Positions 59,485 through 64,000 of a stretch of DNA of 64,000 nucleotides are shown here, in pieces (the stretch's first letter is position 1; each line of letters begins with the position of its first letter). The DNA is from Portulaca oleracea (Eukaryota > Streptophyta > Magnoliopsida > Caryophyllales > Portulacaceae). The stretch is from NCBI GenBank assembly GCA_029582165.1, contig CM055887.1, positions 9,817,190 to 9,881,189 of the forward strand, written 5' to 3'. Made by a program: the position numbers and the translations under genes. A model generated the notes under the pieces. The model had not been told where the DNA came from. It saw nothing but the letters and a program-made list of their open reading frames with translations, and searched no databases.

Positions 59485-59957
59485 ATCAAAGGTTGACAGC
59501 ATTCTCAATCTACAAAAACAAGAATAAAAAATTTAACAAAAAAGTGAAAAGGAAGCTGTCACAAGACCATATGATTCTCACCCACCGACCCACACAAAGA
59601 GCGTACAAAGTAATAAAATGAAAAGGGGGATGAGATGGACCTGGTTGTAGAGGTAAGAGGAGGGGCTAAGCTCCTGCCTGACGAGACTACCCATAGAAAT
59701 ATGAGGAAGTTGAAGGAGGTTGGAGAGGCAGTGGGCATAAAGATGCTTCCTGGCACCAGGCTCACCAATGATGACCCAATGGGGACCTCTCCTTAGCTCC
59801 GATCTCTGGGCATCCTCCATGGGCTGAGCGATCCGATCATCACAGTAATAATCGTCGTCATAATCATACGCCAGCGCAGCCGCAGCACCGAAACAACGCT
59901 GACTGTTGCTCATCTTAGCCAGCGGCCTTGCCCTCCTCAGAACCTCAGCCCAGCCAT
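59485..59957 (-). pseudogene. Broken adenylate kinase gene (exon 1 and start of exon 2)
   Basis: On the minus strand exon 1 ends at 59641 (RQELSPSSYLYNQ, donor GT) and encodes GPHWVIIGEPGARKHLYAH and LPHISMGSLVRQEL, matching plant organellar adenylate kinases around the P-loop and AMP-binding start; the P-loop Gly-Lys is GARKH, as in the AK6/7-like group. A 131-bp intron follows, then exon 2 begins IENAVN (59509-59492) and stops matching at once. The likely native ATG is 59957, but a one-base shift separates it from the ATG at 59913. The remaining catalytic core and lid are absent from the window. The enzyme would balance AMP, ADP and ATP in an organelle; this copy cannot. Confidence 0.8.
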
Positions 59958-60183
59958 CACTCTCACTCGGAACTCCAAAAGGAAGGAAGTGGCGGAGGTG
60001 AAAGTGTGAAACAAGCAGGGTTTTTCCAAAATGTCTGCTCCTGCTCCTGGGGTTTTTTAACAACTTCAAAACGTCGTCGTATGCCACAACTTCGGTTTCA
60101 ACTACAGCTAGATGCCCTGCCGACCGATCCCGTGGTTGAAACCCGAAAGCTATTAATTGGAAATCGCGCAGCCACAAAACCAA

Positions 60184-61066
60184 AACAAAAAGGAAATTTC
60201 AAAAAAAAAGTGGTTTGATTAGAAGTCAAATCAACTCACTAACATCCAAACGTTTTCTGGCTCATGGCTTTAATTTGCTGTAGGGAATGCCCACTAGGAC
60301 AGATGCTTACGTGTATGTGTTGTCTACACACCTCAATTTCGACCAGTCGGTACCAGTTGGTACCCACCTTTGTAGATTATGAATCATTGTTTATTCAATG
60401 AGTTAAAGTTATAAGCTCAATTATGTAGCAAAGGATTGAGATGTAATGGTTTAATTACATATAAGTTGGAAATTCAATTTTCATATAAATCAAAGGTTAA
60501 GTGGTTTATCAAGTGCGAGGTTATTTTGTTCACAAGTTTGTATCCATGGTTTTTGGATGATAAACATATAAGAGGATCCATATCAAGTTTAAATACGGTA
60601 TAGTGTGATTATATCCGGAAAATAATATGATGTTTTATTCATATTATAGTGAAGATATTCTTATTAAGGTCATGGTAAAGATATAATTATATATCTAGTG
60701 GACCTTGTTGTTAGAGATGGGTTAAGTAGCCTAAATATCTACTACTTCACAACAATGACTCAACTTTACGAATTGGAATATCACCAATTTCTAAAGTTCA
60801 AATGAGTACGGAGTTGTCTAAAGTAGTAGGAAGCATCGATTTTATACATCTCAGGTTAAGTGATGCTTAATATCTGTAATGACAAGAGGTTGAGTGGTGA
60901 CACTCTTAATAGACTTTGTGGAAAGCCTAATTACAGGGGCGGTGTATTACAAAGTTTACCTATGTAAGTATAATGTGTGGCCGCATAAAGGAACTTAGGG
61001 CTAAAGTTCCGAAATACTTACTAAGGATAAGGACACAAGGCCGGATAACAGTGTCAAAGTACTAGC
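60184..61066. other. Spacer between adenylate kinase remnant and Tat-like LTR
   Basis: No gene is recognised. Text such as AATGCCCACTAGGACAG near 60289 suggests another retrotransposon LTR, but I found no second copy or target duplication. Confidence 0.35.
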
Positions 61067-62179
61067 TGTAGACCCCGAAAAAATCGATGACCTTTTTCGC
61101 GGCGCTACTTAAAAGAATGATTGGGAGCCGACTAGGATTGCTTAACCTTAAATAAGGTTGAACTTTTAAGAATAACTTTGCTGACAGATTAAAGAAAACG
61201 ATTTATGCGCCGTGAGCCCGAGATTCACCTTTTAAGAAAGAGAAAAAAAAAAAAGGGAAAAGACAAAAAGGAAGGGGAAAACACAAGGAACCCGTCTGGG
61301 TTCACAGCTGGAACCAAGACGGGTTCGTAACTGCAGATCCCACGAGAAAGGAGAAAAACAAAAGAAAAAAAGAAAAGAAGGTGAAAACCCGTCTGGGTTC
61401 ATGAATTGAACCAAGCCGGGTTGCTTCTTGCGCTAAACACAAATTAGGTCATAGAAACCATACAAAGGAAAATACCAAAGTACGAAAATAGAGTCGCCAG
61501 TTGAATTTTAGGAGAAAAACAACAAACCATTTTGATAAACAACTCCGGCCTACGAACCCAAAGACGGATTCGGGGGTAAGGTTACGAATTTGACAATTAA
61601 AATTGTCAAATTCGCCTATTCAAACGAACAGACTCTACTAGAATTAAATCAAAGCAGAAAAAAGTTAAAGGGAGGAATTAGATATAAATTTCACAAATTC
61701 ATCATTAAAATCATGCAAAACATTGAAAATAAAAAAAACGAATTCGATAGATTACTACATGTTTTACATCAACTATGCTAACCTTTAGTGAAGTAGCATG
61801 CAAAGGGAGAGAAGAGGTGGAGAGAATATGCTAGTGTCAATACTCTAGCATACCCTGGTGTGTCCATGGAAGGGAAAAAAGGGTTTAATTTATAGTGGAA
61901 TAGGGGGAGTAGGGGGTGCGTTTTAGTTAGCATACGGCCGCGGAACCCGGACGGGTTCCTGAGCTGAACTGAACTCTGGCCCAGTAAACTCAGCCGGTTT
62001 GATCCGAGCTGAGTTATGCTCTGGCCTATCGAACCCAGACGGGTTTCTTCCGTAATATTGGGCCATTATGCTTGTTTTCGGGCCAGAAACGAAATGGGTT
62101 TGCATGCTACTAAACTACTCGGCTAACTTATTTTTACAAATAACTAAAACTAATACCGGTACAAAACCCGGTGTCTACA
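61067..62179 (-). mobile_element. 3' LTR of a probable Tat-lineage Gypsy element extending past the window
   Basis: 1113 bp with palindromic ends TGTAGACCCCG ... CGGTGTCTACA. Its right side joins GATAGCCCCCACTTTGATC, on the minus strand a purine tract (AAAGTGGGGGCTATC) directly before the LTR start, so this is the 3' LTR and the element body continues rightward on the minus strand. The left flank ctagc (61062-61066) would be the target copy. Lineage is inferred from the 3' tandem array and opposite-strand ORF typical of Tat elements. Confidence 0.7.
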
Positions 62180-62195
62180 GATAGCCCCCACTTTG
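62180..62195 (-). other. Polypurine tract of the Tat-like element
   Basis: Minus strand AAAGTGGGGGCTATC immediately before the LTR, the expected plus-strand primer position. Confidence 0.65.
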
Positions 62196-62340
62196 ATCGA
62201 GTTTGAGTAAAACGATGATCAAAGTAGTCTTGATGATCTTGGATATGAATCGAAGCACATTCGAAGTGGTTGGCGCTTGGAAGCTTGGTCTGCGTCGATT
62301 TTTGGTGGCTCGCTTAGTTTCTTCCGTAAAGTGACGAATT

Positions 62341-63123
62341 GATCCGCCTCATTTCGCCGTGAGGTAGATCAAGGTCATGCACTTCATTTCGCCGTGGAGT
62401 GCAAGACACGTATGCTGTATGGGTTGACTGCTTAGTTTCTTCCGTAAAGTCGGTCGGGTCGATCCGCTTCATTTCGCGAGGCGGATCTGGGGCATGCTTC
62501 ATTTCCGTGAAACATGACAGATGATGGGGTGGTCCACTTCATTTAGCCGTGAGGCGGACCGAGGTGACGCGCTTCATTTCGCCGTGAAGTGATGATGAGG
62601 TGATCCACTTCATTTCGCCGTGAGGTGGATCAAGGTAACGTGCTTCATTTCGCCGTGAAGCATGCCGTGATGATGGGGTGGTCCACTTCATTTCGCCGTG
62701 AGGCGGACCGAGGTGACGCGCTTCATTTCGCCGTGAAGCGTGCCGTGATGATGAGGTGATCCACTTCATTTCGCCGTGAGGTGGATCGAGGTGACGAGCT
62801 TCATTTCGCGTGAAGCATGCGTGATGATGGGGTGGTCCACTTCATTTCGCCGTGAGGCGGACCAGGTGACGCGCTTCATTTCGCCGTGAAGCGTGCGTGA
62901 TGATGAGGTGATCCACTTCATTTCGCCGTGAGGTGGATCGAGTGGCGTGCATTTCGCCGTGAAGCATGCCGTGATGATGGGGTGGTCCACTTCATTTCGC
63001 CGTGAGGCGGACCGAGGTGACGCGCTTCATTTCGCCGTGAAGCGTGCCGTGATGATGAGGTGATCCACTTCATTTCGCCGTGACGTGGATCGAGGTGACG
63101 CACTTCATTTCGCCGTGAAGTGC
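62341..63123. repeat. Array of about 20 hairpins with an invariant loop
   Basis: The core TTCATTTCGCCGTGA recurs about 20 times, with alternate spacing of roughly 35 and 43 bp (a 78-bp double unit, 156 bp when two stem types alternate). In each unit the bases around the core are complementary: GATCCAC/GTGGATC, GATCCGC/GCGGATC, CGCACTTCA/TGAAGTGCG, TGCTTCA/TGAAGCA, CGCTTCA/TGAAGCG. The loop TTTCGCCG stays constant. It lies in the element's 3' region, between pol and LTR. It is non-coding; minus-strand ORFs across it are repeat artefacts. Confidence 0.92.
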
Positions 63124-63411
63124 GGGACTTGTGTCTCTGTGCTGAAAAGGGTGTCATCGCATTGTGAAGGCCCGATGACGGCCACCGAAGATGAGTTCGT
63201 CTTTTGTAACCGCCTGACGACCGACGTATCTCGTGCATTGTTCTGCAAAACAGAGAAGGAGGGCATCAGTTTATCTGAAAATCAGAGCGAGTCAGAGAAT
63301 TTACCTGTCAGTTGTGCTTTAGCTCTCGGAAATGGGCTTAAGTTTGCCATTGCTTCATGGGAAATGCTCGAATTGCATTGGGCCTGAACTTTGGGCCTGT
63401 TTCAGACAGTA

Positions 63412-63686
63412 AACCCGTCTGAGTTGGCGCTCGAGATTGCTTTTGGGCTTGAATTGGAGCGACGAATTTGGGCCCATTTTGGCTCTTTAAAACCGTCTGG
63501 GTTCTTGCATTGGGCTTGCAATTGTAAGGCCCATTTTGGCTGCGATGAGCTTGGGCCGGCATTCTGGCTCTGAAATGGCCTGCGAACCCGTCTGGGTTCC
63601 TGCATTGGGCCTACAAATGCAAGGCCCATTTTCTGCGACGCATTTGGGCAGGTATTTTTTTGGCGCAAGGAACCCGTCTGGAGTCC
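63412..63686. repeat. Dispersed palindromic motif GAACCCGTCTGGGTTC (internal copies)
   Basis: Copies at 63412-63425, 63489-63503, 63584-63599 and 63669-63682. More occur inside the LTR (61288-61302, 61385-61400, 61942-61958, 62031-62046), some in inverse orientation. Each is a small hairpin with arms GAACCC/GGGTTC and loop GTCT, GGAC or AGAC. Confidence 0.8.
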
Positions 63687-63830
63687 TTTCTTTCTCTTTT
63701 TTTTCGGCCAATGCATGTGATTTTAGGATAGATTTTAGGATAGATTTTCGGCCAATGCATGCCTTCCATGATCCTATTGCTGGGACCCGTCGGTTGGCCA
63801 CTTGTGTGGTGTGCATGTATCCACTCTCCT

Positions 63831-63838
63831 TATAAAAG
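63831..63838 (+). promoter_or_regulatory. TATA box of an opposite-strand transcript
   Basis: TATAAAAG in the context CTCCTTATAAAAGGGG, a textbook plant TATA box, 94 bp before an ATG at 63925. The likely start site is in the CA-rich stretch around 63860-63870. Confidence 0.65.
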
Positions 63839-63924
63839 GGGCCTCTTCACACCCTCAATCACATATCTCATTCTTCCACTTCCTATTCTTGCTCAAAAAA
63901 CATTCATTCACTAGTTAGGAAACA

Positions 63925-64000
63925 ATGGTTAGAAAAGTTAGAGATCCGCCCGTTCAACCCCATGCAACAAACTGGGCGCATGAAATGTCCTCCCGGCGAG
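63925..64000 (+). CDS. Start of an unidentified ORF, runs off the window
   Basis: ATG in strong context (ACAATGG: A at -3, G at +4) opens 25 codons (MVRKVRDPPVQPHATNWAHE...) still open at the window end. It is antisense to the Tat-like element around it. Several Tat elements carry an extra antisense ORF between pol and the 3' LTR, which fits position and strand. The function is unknown from 25 residues. Confidence 0.5.
   Translation, partial: MVRKVRDPPVQPHATNWAHEMSSRR

Noticed and set aside
62341..63123. CRISPR-like pattern of short repeats with variable spacers
   Set aside because: The 'spacers' pair across each repeat and themselves repeat; the setting is a plant retrotransposon. It is a hairpin tandem array, not CRISPR.
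62539..63238. Minus-strand ORFs of 74-106 codons (repeated HGEMK/SRRNE text)
   Set aside because: They only translate the tandem repeat; no start context or domain.

Overview
The window is plant nuclear DNA, most likely from a eudicot. It has AT-rich introns with canonical GT-AG borders, plant-specific gene families (CHX cation/H+ antiporter, plant cytochrome b561-domain protein), a Stowaway MITE, a Cassandra TRIM with 5S rRNA-like LTRs, and many nested Ty3/Gypsy elements. I cannot name the species.

Layout. 1-5.5 kb: a decayed L1-type LINE with a Cassandra TRIM (490-1207) beside or inside its 5' part. 6.6-11.6 kb: an apparently intact four-exon cytochrome b561-domain gene (271 aa). 12.1-12.3 kb: a Stowaway MITE. 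13.2-22.8 kb: an apparently intact three-coding-exon CHX antiporter gene (791 aa). Its 5' leader carries two strong tandem hairpins, and its second intron has grown to 4.3 kb by accumulating at least five mobile elements, ending with a 311-bp TRIM only 45 bp from the splice acceptor.

24.3-53.0 kb is a three-level nest. Outer Gypsy element A (LTRs of about 1 kb, imperfect TSD tagtc/tagcc) has its 3' LTR split by an Athila-like element (31884-52746, perfect TSD agttt). That element is in turn split in gag by a 13.6-kb chromovirus (37342-50943, perfect TSD gagga, 3.5-kb LTRs nearly identical). The Athila-like element is abnormal: one LTR is truncated and inverted, so both termini of the integrated DNA are U3 ends. 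It codes only for gag and protease.

53.0-60.0 kb: spacer, an LTR fragment, a truncated gag-protease Gypsy element interrupted by a solo LTR (57667-58971, TSD ctagc), and the broken 5' end of an adenylate kinase gene on the minus strand. 61.1-64.0 kb: the 3' end of a minus-strand, probably Tat-lineage element, comprising its LTR, a polypurine tract, an array of about 20 short hairpins that share one invariant loop while their stems change in a compensatory way, dispersed palindromic motifs, and an opposite-strand promoter with an ORF that runs off the window.

Only the b561 and CHX genes look like working host genes, and nothing suggests they act together. The rest records repeated insertion, nesting and decay. 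The least explained features are the hairpin array, the inverted-LTR integration, the extra ORF upstream of gag in the chromovirus, and the tandem hairpins before the CHX start codon.
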